A stretch of 7,019 bases of DNA from an uncultured Bifidobacteriaceae bacterium (GCA_946891915.1 CAMPNN010000045.1:1-7019); one strand, 5' to 3'. Positions 1-5,312 are shown, counted from the stretch's first letter. The notes: generated by a model from the sequence alone, not told the origin. Translations and numbers: made by a program.

Positions 1-10
1 TTTCACTTAC

Positions 11-90
11 GTTGCAGCCACGCGTGCCAGGTCACGCACCCACAAGGGGTGTGACATATGCCGCCAGTCGTAGCGTGAACCGCAATCATC
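11..90 (+). promoter_or_regulatory. Conserved leader element, copy 1
   Basis: This block lies just upstream of the gene at 149 and aligns with 1048-1125 upstream of the gene at 1187. The first 30 positions match at 23, and the last 42 align without gaps from GTGTGA to the identical CGCAATCATC end. Between them is a hairpin: stem CACCC (38-42 region) with GGGTG, loop ACAAG. The stem is identical in copy 2 but the loop differs in length. A second GTGA-type motif recurs about 25 nt downstream within the block. I infer a cis-regulatory RNA or a repressor site. The family is not one I recognise. Confidence 0.55.
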
Positions 91-109
91 AACAAAAGAA
101 AACCCAAGC

Positions 110-132
110 GAAACAACCACTGTTTCACTTTT
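110..132 (+). terminator. Weak terminator-like hairpin before gene 149
   Basis: GAAACA (110-115) pairs with TGTTTC (121-126) across a 5-nt loop and is followed by ACTTTT. The Shine-Dalgarno of the next gene starts four bases later. The stem is short and AT-rich, so alone it would be unconvincing. It is listed because a much stronger hairpin sits at the matching place in front of gene 1187, also followed by CACTTTT. Confidence 0.3.
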
Positions 133-148
133 AACGGAAAGGATTATT

Positions 149-490
149 ATGACTACCACACTCGAAGCACCAGTAACCCGCAACTCCATTAACGTGCACG
201 GCGCTATGGAAGGTGACATCCTCGTCGCAACATGGGGGTATGACCAAACCAACTGGGATTATTACGAAGTCATTCACGTCACCTCTAAAACAGTCACTCT
301 CTTCGACTTGCGCCACCATACGCTGCTCAAGGGTAAGCGCACCCAGCCAGGCTATTACACGAACATTCCAGGCCGGTACGGTGTGCGCATCAATACCTTC
401 AGCAACGCGTACTTCAATCCTGATGACCCTCAAGGCACGCATGCTCGTGAAGACGAGAAACGCTACTGGTCTATCAACATGGGTCACTAA
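149..490 (+). CDS. Conserved hypothetical protein with WGYDQTN motif (113 aa)
   Basis: The ATG is set by a good Shine-Dalgarno, GGAAAGGA (136-143), five bases upstream. The protein has no signal peptide or membrane segment and looks like a small soluble protein. Around residues 24-40 it has GDILVATWGYDQTNWDYYEV, which I recall, without being able to check, as the hallmark of short hypothetical proteins on plasmids and phages (consensus close to WGYDQTNxDYYxV). The family's function is unknown to me. It is a single-gene unit: leader copy 1 precedes it and a strong terminator follows eight bases after its stop. The C-terminal half is rich in Arg, Asn and aromatic residues. Confidence in the gene is high because of codon continuity, ribosome site and flanking signals; no function can be given. 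Confidence 0.85.
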   Translation: MTTTLEAPVTRNSINVHGAMEGDILVATWGYDQTNWDYYEVIHVTSKTVTLFDLRHHTLLKGKRTQPGYYTNIPGRYGVRINTFSNAYFNPDDPQGTHAREDEKRYWSINMGH

Positions 491-497
491 AGCCCTC

Positions 498-545
498 GTG
501 GTGGAACACTCACGAAAAAGGTGGGTGCTCCACCACCTTTTCATT
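498..545 (+). terminator. Strong intrinsic terminator after gene 149
   Basis: GTGGTGGAACACTCAC (498-513) pairs with GTGGGTGCTCCACCAC (521-536) with one G-U wobble and one A-C mismatch. The loop is GAAAAAG, followed by CTTTTCATTTCTCTT. It ends the transcript of the 149-490 gene, so that gene is transcribed alone. Confidence 0.85.
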
Positions 546-1047
546 TCTCTTGTATAAGCCAGCCTACGCTTTCGTGTCGGTTTTCTTCTCACAAGAATGC
601 CCATGACGATAAGCCAAAGACCTGGAACCATGCACTATTAATACGCTCATACAGATGGATATACAAGCACACCCCACAACCGATAGGTTGAGCACACGCA
701 TACACGTCTACGCGCTACTGGTAAGAGTGGTGCCAGAAGAATAGTTTCTACACATTCACTCTCCATCACACGTGTATGAGCCGCACCCACCCCTGCACGC
801 ATGGAACACAATCTTTTTCTACCACACAATCCTCTGCACTATTATCCTTCGCAAAACCATCAGCTACTCTGCACGTGTACTTATAAGAGTGAGGAGATTA
901 TGCGCATTCAGTAAGAGCGACTGCTCACTCTTTTCCTTTTCATAGCTGGAGCACGTGTTTTCTCTACCCGTGTTTGTTTTACCGATGAATGCTCGCCCTA
1001 CCAGCGGACGCATGTCAACCCATCCGAGCGTCTCTCAACAATAAATT
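546..1047. other. About 500 bp without a recognisable gene
   Basis: I find no open frame with a convincing ribosome site and length on either strand, and no tRNA-like TTCGANT arm. The stretch contains three CACGTG palindromes (769, 872, 952), a terminator-like hairpin (885-936), and a four-codon ATG reading frame (900-914) behind a GAGGAG. It may hold the promoter and 5' end of the leader feeding gene 1187, or a small RNA ending at the hairpin. Confidence 0.5.
885..936 (+). terminator. Long-loop hairpin with T-rich tail
   Basis: AAGAGTGAG (885-893) pairs perfectly with CTCACTCTT (924-932) over a 30-nt loop. TTCCTTTTC follows. The loop contains GAGGAG, ATG and the short frame ATG CGC ATT CAG TAA (900-914). 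It could be the terminator of an unseen short transcript, or a structure that opens and closes a ribosome site. The long loop lowers my confidence in simple termination. Confidence 0.4.
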
Positions 1048-1125
1048 GTTTCGGCCGCGCGAGCTGGGTCAAGCACCCCGAGGGTGTGAAACGCATCCAC
1101 CGGCAGGACGTGAAACGCAATCATC
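1048..1125 (+). promoter_or_regulatory. Conserved leader element, copy 2
   Basis: This is the diverged counterpart of 11-90. It has the same CACCC/GGGTG hairpin with a shorter CGA loop and the same CGCAATCATC end. Here the motif GTGAAACGC appears twice (1086-1094 and 1110-1118), two helical turns plus about three bases apart. It lies 61 bases upstream of the ATG at 1187, with a terminator-like hairpin in between. That order (conserved block, terminator, ribosome site, gene) is what a transcriptional attenuator looks like. A DNA-binding role for the repeated GTGAAACGC is the alternative. Confidence 0.55.
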
Positions 1126-1139
1126 AAAACAAACACAAC

Positions 1140-1172
1140 GGGGAAGAGAAAAGCCTCTTCTCCCCACTTTTT
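1140..1172 (+). terminator. Attenuator-like terminator before gene 1187
   Basis: GGGGAAGAG (1140-1148) pairs with CTCTTCTCC (1155-1163), one G-U wobble, loop AAAAGC, followed by CCACTTTTTG. The Shine-Dalgarno GAAAGGAA (1173-1180) begins directly after the T run. A terminator here would stop transcription just before the gene it precedes, so it is more likely conditional than a plain end signal of an upstream transcript. Confidence 0.6.
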
Positions 1173-1186
1173 GAAAGGAAAACACA

Positions 1187-1522
1187 ATGAGCACCACAAT
1201 CACTATGCCACAAATCTACAATCCACTCAAAGACTACGGGTACACGCCAATCACTACTTTCTGGGAAGACTTCACCATAGCAGAAGCATTTGGTCTCGAC
1301 GCTATCGAAGATACTTACCAGCGCGCTTTTAATGAGTGGCACAGCAATTACAAAATGATGACCGAGCTTGTCATGGTGTTGAACAATAAAATCTGGCAAT
1401 ACCATTTCTACAACGAGGATAAAGCACGTGTATACAACGACCTGTATACGACCCTGGCAGCATGGTGCGAAGATAACTTCACAAGCGACCAGCTTGACTA
1501 CTATTACACCACCACAGACTAA
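1187..1522 (+). CDS. Conserved hypothetical protein, mobile-element type (111 aa)
   Basis: The ATG follows GAAAGGAA at a spacing of six. The protein is soluble and mostly helical in appearance. Its centre reads TTFWEDFTIAEAFG (about residues 24-37), then a DTYxRAFNEWxSNYK stretch and TELVMVLNNKIWQ. I recall this combination in small uncharacterised proteins of plasmids and phages, often close to the WGYDQTN protein type found here at 149-490. There are many conserved aromatic and acidic residues but no catalytic signature that I can name. It forms its own unit, with a leader shared with gene 149 and a hairpin terminator 17 bases after the stop. Possible roles such as anti-host or DNA-mimic proteins are guesses only. 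Confidence 0.85.
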   Translation: MSTTITMPQIYNPLKDYGYTPITTFWEDFTIAEAFGLDAIEDTYQRAFNEWHSNYKMMTELVMVLNNKIWQYHFYNEDKARVYNDLYTTLAAWCEDNFTSDQLDYYYTTTD

Positions 1523-1539
1523 AACCTATAAAAGCACAT

Positions 1540-1573
1540 GGGGTGAAGGATTCATATTCTTCACCCCTATTTC
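1540..1573 (+). terminator. Intrinsic terminator after gene 1187
   Basis: GGGGTGAAG (1540-1548) pairs perfectly with CTTCACCCC (1559-1567), loop of 10, followed by TATTTCG. The T tract is imperfect, but the position 17 bases after the stop codon supports termination. Confidence 0.65.
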
Positions 1574-1581
1574 GTATGTAC

Positions 1582-1609
1582 TTGACGACTCAATAGACAG
1601 GAATATTGT
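1582..1609 (+). promoter_or_regulatory. Possible sigma-70-type promoter for gene 1868
   Basis: TTGACG (1582-1587), a 16-bp spacer and TATTGT (1604-1609) resemble -35 and -10 boxes. It is the best candidate in the 345-bp gap before the gene at 1868, and it lies after a terminator, so a new promoter is needed here. The -10 matches only four of six positions. Confidence 0.35.
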
Positions 1610-1610
1610 G

Positions 1611-1672
1611 TTGCACACGCTAAAGCGTGTACAACCATTCTTTTTCGTATGGAACACCTGCGGTGTACAAAA
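1611..1672 (+). repeat. Two tandem hairpins sharing GTGTACAA
   Basis: The first hairpin is ACACGC-TAAA-GCGTGT and the second ACACC-TGC-GGTGT. Both are directly followed by ACAA, so GTGTACAA occurs at 1628-1635 and 1664-1671, then a T- or A-rich stretch. They lie in the presumed untranslated leader of the gene at 1868. They may be operators or RNA-protein binding hairpins. Confidence 0.4.
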
Positions 1673-1809
1673 AATTTTCTTTAAGGTTTGTCAATTTCCT
1701 TGACACTTACGATCCTATCGCCACGTTCCTCCACGCAACGCCCGCGATGTCCCTAAAGGTCCACGCGCAGCTTATGCGCTACGTCACTTCACGGCGATAT
1801 GTCTTCAGT

Positions 1810-1826
1810 GTTCAAGGAACTTGAAC
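1810..1826. promoter_or_regulatory. Perfect palindrome GTTCAAGGAACTTGAAC
   Basis: Seven-base arms flank a GAA centre, followed on the plus strand by seven A. It sits 41 bases upstream of the ATG at 1868, between a short GCGCA/TGCGC hairpin (1765-1779) and the Shine-Dalgarno. A repressor operator or a hairpin controlling translation are both possible. The A run after it rules out termination on the plus strand. Confidence 0.4.
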
Positions 1827-1867
1827 AAAAAAATGTCACAGACACCCCGAGGAAAAGGAGAGATGAA

Positions 1868-2185
1868 ATGTGCACATGGTATGACGGGAGCGACATCGAA
1901 AACGTACTCGAAGAATATCCACAATTCAAAGATTGGTTCGACGCGCACCACACCATTGACGAAATTGACTGCTTTACCGTGTGCGATGTCGAAGAATGGT
2001 TTGAAGACTTTAGCGAGACGTGGATAACTCCCAAACTTGCCCAGCATAGTGAGCTTCCTTATTCGCTTCTCTATCACAGTATCGATATTGAACTTCTTGC
2101 CCAGAATTGTTCCGAAGTTGAAGACGGTGGCAGAGCATTCACCTTCGATAAGGCAAGCGGCTTATGCCTATGCCTAGCATACTAA
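1868..2185 (+). CDS. Acidic hypothetical protein (105 aa)
   Basis: I chose the ATG at 1868 because AAGGAGAG (1855-1862) precedes it at a good distance. The longer frame from 1799 would have to translate through the palindrome at 1810. The protein is strongly acidic, with a run rich in Asp, Glu and Trp around residues 8-50 (including DVEEWFEDF), and has no membrane segment. The C-terminal part (about residues 71-94) has an xIDIELLAQ stretch followed by an EDGGRAFTF stretch. This faintly recalls the end of ArdA-type antirestriction proteins, which are also acidic and carried by mobile elements, but the match is too weak to assign. Like the next protein, it begins Met-x-Thr-Trp-Tyr. Function unknown. 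Confidence 0.75.
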   Translation: MCTWYDGSDIENVLEEYPQFKDWFDAHHTIDEIDCFTVCDVEEWFEDFSETWITPKLAQHSELPYSLLYHSIDIELLAQNCSEVEDGGRAFTFDKASGLCLCLAY

Positions 2186-2244
2186 AAGTTTGTGTGTTGT
2201 CCGATTAGAATAAGAATCAGGTAATACACAGAAGGAGACGACAC

Positions 2245-2550
2245 ATGCACACGTGGTACGAGTATATGATTCAAGCAAGTAAGAATAGCGAACGAGATGG
2301 GGATTTATGGTTCCGCTACCTGTACAAAGTTATTCAAGACAATGGCACGAAACTCACCAGTGATGATGTCACACGGTTACTCAACAGCACCGTGCTGACT
2401 CCCTTCCAAAAAATAACATTGCAAGACGCACTCACTGACGGCACACACACAAGAGAGCACGTGCTCCAAGCGAATCGTAAAGCACAACCAAAAAATATTC
2501 TGCAACTTTTCAAAGAAGGACGTTATGGACAAGACACCACTGTTCGCTGA
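2245..2550 (+). CDS. Hypothetical partner of the nucleotidyltransferase (101 aa)
   Basis: The ATG follows AGAAGGAG with normal spacing. The protein is soluble, charged and apparently all-helical. It starts MHTWYEYM and has a helix-rich segment around residues 40-75 (a SDDVTRLLN stretch, then LTPFQKITLQDAL). No DNA-binding helix-turn-helix is clear. Its last 26 bases overlap the start of the nucleotidyltransferase gene in another frame, which implies coupled translation and a shared function. By position it could be the antitoxin or regulator in an AbiE/MenAT-like pair. That is inferred from arrangement alone, since I do not recognise the family. The coding region also contains the 12-bp palindrome GAGCACGTGCTC (2455-2466). 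Confidence 0.75.
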   Translation: MHTWYEYMIQASKNSERDGDLWFRYLYKVIQDNGTKLTSDDVTRLLNSTVLTPFQKITLQDALTDGTHTREHVLQANRKAQPKNILQLFKEGRYGQDTTVR

Positions 2551-2938
2551 ACTCAATGACAATCTTGCGAACGAAAATATCACACTCGAAATTATTTGTG
2601 CTGGTGGTTTCGTTCTTGAGTATTACAATCTTCGAGGCACGCAAGACGTTGATGCCTTCTATACAGAAAATGAAAAAATCAGAAACATAATTCAACAGGT
2701 CGGTGAGAAATATAACGCGAACGAGCCAGATGAATTATGGCTTAATAATTCTGTTGCGAACATGAACCGCATCCCACCGCGCAAAATTTGCACTCCTGTT
2801 TTTCAATTCTCTCATCTTACCGTGCTCATGCCGCCGCTTGATTATATCCTTGGTATGAAACTAGAAAGTGGCAGAGAAAGAGACAAACACGATAGCGCTG
2901 AAATTATTCGCAGGCTCAAACTCACATCAGGGGTTATA

Positions 2939-2957
2939 GGCCAAAAAGTGTGTAAGG
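2939..2957 (+). repeat. Left terminal inverted repeat of the IS1249-like element
   Basis: The sequence is GGCCAAAAAGTGTGTAAGG. It falls inside the nucleotidyltransferase reading frame and supplies the first foreign codons after residue 138. Confidence 0.65.
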
Positions 2958-3005
2958 CTAAGCTGATGAATATTCTGGAAATAGAAGTAATCAGCTTAGC
3001 TTTTT
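2957..3005 (+). terminator. Terminator inside the left IS end
   Basis: GCTAAGCTGAT (2957-2967) and ATCAGCTTAGC (2990-3000) form a perfect 11-bp stem with a 22-nt loop, followed on the plus strand by TTTTT. It would stop transcripts entering from the toxin-like gene before they run antisense into the transposase. Many insertion sequences shield themselves this way. On the minus strand no T run follows, so it is not an obvious terminator for the transposase. Confidence 0.6.
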
Positions 3006-3010
3006 GATAA

Positions 3011-4141
3011 TTACTGGTAGTATTCACGACTCTTATGGAACTCATTCCAATCAACACCAGTACCATATCTTGCTGGTATTCCAAATACTTCAGATAATCC
3101 TTGATTAGAACGCTCCCAAGCTTGCCTATAGAGTTGTTCTATACGTTTACTAGTAAAAGAATGAGTGACTATCCAAGACTTATCTCTTGGCTTACTCGTG
3201 TTTAAATAACACCACCAGCATATAGCGTGTATACGTTTTAACAAGCTTAATCCACGATGATTACGTAGCATAGCGCGAATTCTACTATTCATTGATTCAA
3301 TAGCATTATTAGTTGGTGGAATAGGATGAGTGCAATCTTCTGGAGGGCTAAGAAAAGTAAACATATAACCCTCATGAATACGCCTATCAATCATTGATTT
3401 AGCACGAACTAGTCTTTGATGAGTATCAGCAATACTACCATCACAATACTTGCTTTTCTCTTTAAGAAAATCACTCCAAGTATTCACCCAATTATTGTAA
3501 GAAATAAGCCAATGACGAGCTTGATTTTCTGTTTTTATGTCAGAAACAATGTTAGCTAATGATAGTAATTGCTTACCAGGAGTAAGACGAGGATTAACTC
3601 CAGTTAAAGCTTTAATGTTAAGACCTATATGGAACAAGCAACGTTGTATTTTCGTATTAGGCCAATATGTTTTTACTGCTTTACGAATACCACCAGAACC
3701 ATCACAAACTACTACTAGCGGTTCCGCAATACGCTGCATGAGATAACCCCACGCGCGACTATTCTCACTACGAGCCACGTACCAGCCTAAAACATGTTTC
3801 CCAGAGTAAGCGATTAATACTACAGATTTACGTCCTAAATGAATACCATCAACATGAATGTAATCATAAACTTCATCCGCGAATGGTACCTGTGGCCATA
3901 AGTCCCATAAAAGCTTATTTTTACGTCGTAGGGTACGGGCTGAGAAATCGTATGAATACTTATCTTGAGTTTTATTAGATAAAAGCCAATTTAAACTAAC
4001 TGTTAAATCGTTTGATTGTTTATCATACGCTCTACTTTTAGAAGCCCCACAGTTAGGACAACGGTATCTAGTAGTACCAGCATTGGTGTGACCATTCTTG
4101 CTCATTTTATGATGACAGTTATCACATAGTGGATTATTCAT
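3011..4141 (-). CDS. IS1249-family (IS256-type) DDE transposase, 376 aa
   Basis: The enzyme cuts and joins the ends of its own element. Counting from the ATG at 4141, an N-terminal zinc ribbon has two CxxC pairs (about residues 6-9 and 28-31) for end binding. The catalytic triad follows: Asp in YIHVDGIHLG (about 98), Asp in VVVCDGSGG (about 147) and Glu in NNAIESMNSRIR (about 282). Between the second Asp and the Glu lies the CxxH signature (CLFH, about 168-171) typical of IS256/MULE-type transposases. An upstream in-frame ATG at 4174 would add 11 residues and has a weak AAGG. I prefer 4141 because the zinc ribbon then begins near the N-terminus, as in relatives. No frameshift or internal stop is seen, so it may be active. 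Its AT-rich codons differ from the genes on its left. Confidence 0.9.
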   Translation of the reverse strand: MNNPLCDNCHHKMSKNGHTNAGTTRYRCPNCGASKSRAYDKQSNDLTVSLNWLLSNKTQDKYSYDFSARTLRRKNKLLWDLWPQVPFADEVYDYIHVDGIHLGRKSVVLIAYSGKHVLGWYVARSENSRAWGYLMQRIAEPLVVVCDGSGGIRKAVKTYWPNTKIQRCLFHIGLNIKALTGVNPRLTPGKQLLSLANIVSDIKTENQARHWLISYNNWVNTWSDFLKEKSKYCDGSIADTHQRLVRAKSMIDRRIHEGYMFTFLSPPEDCTHPIPPTNNAIESMNSRIRAMLRNHRGLSLLKRIHAICWWCYLNTSKPRDKSWIVTHSFTSKRIEQLYRQAWERSNQGLSEVFGIPARYGTGVDWNEFHKSREYYQ

Positions 4142-4208
4142 ACAAATGAAGAATAACCCACATTCGATATACATTGAGCCTTACTGCTATAAGGGTTATG
4201 AGCTTATT

Positions 4209-4227
4209 TTTTACACACTTTTTGTCC
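4209..4227 (-). repeat. Right terminal inverted repeat of the IS1249-like element
   Basis: On the minus strand this reads GGACAAAAAGTGTGTAAAA, differing from the left end at three positions. It lies about 70 bases upstream of the transposase start, so the transposase promoter should be in or just inside this end. Confidence 0.65.
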
Positions 4228-4329
4228 AGGTGGCGAATGTGCGGAAAACAGATTCGATTACCGCAAAACGCTTGTATTGCAAGCCCTAAGACATGATTTC
4301 TTACACACTTTTGGGGCTTAGGACAATTT
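4228..4329. other. Junction between the two insertion sequences
   Basis: About 100 bases with no gene. TTACACACTTTTGGGG (4301-4316) resembles the right end of the IS1249-like element and has the same orientation. CCTAAG (4285-4290) and CTTAGG (4317-4322) form an inverted pair around it. The junction may hold a remnant end of an older element, or the end of the IS3 relic. Confidence 0.4.
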
Positions 4330-5150
4330 TTAGACATTTTGTGCAATCATACCACGATATCTTTCTTTAATTCTGTGGTTGTTGTAAAAATCAATATAAG
4401 TATGAATAGCTTGACGTAATTCTTCTGTACTATCCCAGTTAAGTGGATAATACATTTCTGTTTTCATTCGTCCAAAAAAGCCTTCACAGGCAGCATTATC
4501 TCCACTGTTTCCTTTTCTTGACATAGAGCGTGTAATACCAAGACCTTCTAACCTCTCAATCCACCTACCACCTCTATAGTGACCTCCTCTATCTGTATGA
4601 ATAACTAAGCTTTTACATTCTGTAGTGTCAAGGGTAGTTAAAGCCTCTTCTAACATTTCATCTACAAGACACTGATCTGGGTGGTTTGAAAGAGCGCAAG
4701 AGACCACTTTACCATCAAAACAGTCAATCATAGGGCTTAAATAGAGTTTTGACTCTTTTACTGAAAACTCAGTAATGTCTGTAAGCCAAATCTTATTAGG
4801 TGAATTTGCATGAAAATTATTGTTAACGATGTTACTACATGCGGGAGTAATTTCTCCTATATAGCTTGAATAGCGTCTTTTACGCCTTGCATATCTAACC
4901 TCAATTAACTCTTCTTTCATGAGTCGTCTTACTACTTTTTCAGATACTTTAATACCTTTAGTTCTCAATACTAACCATATTCTAGGAGAGCCATAAGTAA
5001 AGAAGTTTTCTTCTGCAATCTTGTGTATGCAACCTCGTATATGTGCGTATTTGTCAGTTTTTTTGAAGAGCATTTTTAGCATAGTAATAACTTGAACGCT
5101 TTATCTGAAGTGTTTTAATCAGAAGCTCTAACGGTAACACTAAAAGTAGT
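4317..5150 (-). mobile_element. Partial IS3-family element (orfA missing)
   Basis: Only the orfB part remains. Beyond about 5150 on the minus strand there is a stop in the orfB frame, and no helix-turn-helix orfA frame in the next 450 bases, so the front end has been lost. I cannot place its terminal inverted repeats with confidence. The limits given are approximate. Confidence 0.55.
4330..5140 (-). pseudogene. IS3-family orfB transposase, frameshifted relic
   Basis: The main frame (from 5082) has an HTH_21-type region (about residues 15-65) and an rve integrase core with the DDE triad: D102 (TDITEF), D164 (HTDRGGHY) and E200 (ACEGFFGRMKTE). The family's typical YIDFYNNHRIKERYRG end follows. 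The true N-terminus is in another frame: from a possible GTG at 5140 it reads through ELLIKTLQIKRSSYYYAK, the usual start of IS3 orfB. It joins the main frame if one A is removed from the A7 run at 5058-5064 (giving ALQKTDKYAH). The C-terminus ends RGMIAQNV where relatives continue with a P-x-x-Y-R type tail, so it is probably clipped. No orfA is found upstream. It is most likely inactive. Confidence 0.8.
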
Positions 5151-5198
5151 TAGGCCTATAACACTTTTTGCGGAGTGAGGATTTCTGATATTAATACG

Positions 5199-5275
5199 GT
5201 TGGGATTATATTAGATTTGTTGGGATTGTATTAAATACAGTTGGGACTTTATTAGCCACGGTTGGGACTCTATTA
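5199..5275 (+). repeat. Four phased direct repeats (iteron-like)
   Basis: The 15-bp core GTTGGGAYTNTATTA occurs at 5199, 5219, 5240 and 5261, that is at spacings of 20, 21 and 21 bases, separated by variable 5-6 base spacers. Two helical turns per unit place all cores on one face of the DNA, as expected for a row of bound protein molecules. Candidates are replication iterons, relaxase or integrase accessory sites, or a multi-site operator. There is no gene for a Rep, relaxase or integrase in this window to settle it. Confidence 0.7.
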
Positions 5276-5312
5276 GAGCGTGGCTAATGCTCGTTTTGTT
5301 TTCTAAAACGAG
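5252..5312 (+). repeat. Two perfect inverted repeats next to the iterons
   Basis: TTAGCCACG (5252-5260) and CGTGGCTAA (5279-5287) form a 9-bp stem that encloses the fourth direct repeat. Immediately after it CTCGTTTT (5290-5297) and AAAACGAG (5305-5312) form an 8-bp stem with a 7-nt loop. Adjacent direct and inverted repeats in non-coding DNA are common in origins of transfer and replication. This is a structural similarity only. Confidence 0.55.

Larger units (their letters stand above)
2525..3007 (+). pseudogene. AbiEii/DUF6036-like nucleotidyltransferase, truncated by the IS
   Basis: The ATG follows AAGAAGGA, overlapping the end of the upstream gene. The fold is shown by GG at residues 27-28 and the metal-binding pair D41 and D43 (GTQDVDAF), the signature Gly-Gly...Asp-x-Asp of nucleotidyltransferases. 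A later YILGMKLESG-RERDKHD stretch (about 107-123) matches the lysine- and aspartate-rich block of AbiEii/DUF6036 proteins. Such proteins are NTP-transferase toxins in toxin-antitoxin or abortive-infection pairs. The native sequence ends at codon 138 (base 2938). The last 22 residues are encoded by the IS end, and the stop lies beside the terminator at the IS edge. Relatives are usually longer, so a C-terminal helical part is missing. I could not find its continuation beyond 4227. Activity is doubtful, though the catalytic pair remains. Confidence 0.75.
2939..4227 (-). mobile_element. IS1249-like insertion sequence (IS256 superfamily), about 1.29 kb
   Basis: The left end GGCCAAAAAGTGTGTAAGG (2939-2957) is the inverted match of 4209-4227 (reverse complement GGACAAAAAGTGTGTAAAA), 16 of 19 positions. 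One transposase fills the element on the minus strand. The length fits IS1249 relatives. I see no 8-9 bp target duplication: the bases before 2939 (GGGTTATA) and after 4227 (AGGTGGCG) differ. This suggests a deletion or recombination next to the element after insertion, or that one true end lies elsewhere (see the similar sequence at 4301). Confidence 0.75.

Noticed and set aside
131..631. Long minus-strand open frame opposite gene 149 and its terminator
   Set aside because: It crosses the terminator stem, has no ribosome site that fits, and mirrors a well-supported plus-strand gene.
546..1047. A tRNA or other known structured RNA gene in the long gap
   Set aside because: No T-arm consensus, acceptor stem or CCA-like end could be found on either strand by eye.
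1689..1705. TTGACA at 1700 as a -35 promoter box
   Set aside because: No acceptable -10 sequence lies 16-18 bases downstream. The TTGACA is one arm of a TGTCAA/TTGACA inverted repeat.
1799..1867. Upstream extension of the 1868 gene
   Set aside because: It would translate through the 17-base palindrome and lacks a Shine-Dalgarno, while ATG 1868 has a good one.
4134..4346. Minus-strand 70-codon frame across the junction of the two insertion sequences
   Set aside because: It combines the transposase 5' region with junction DNA and shows no family features.
5054..5082. Programmed -1 frameshift between orfA and orfB of the IS3 relic
   Set aside because: The shift needed is in the opposite direction (one base skipped), both sides belong to orfB, and orfA is absent.
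5199..5275. CRISPR array
   Set aside because: The repeats have only a 15-bp core, the spacers are 5-6 bases, and no cas gene is present.
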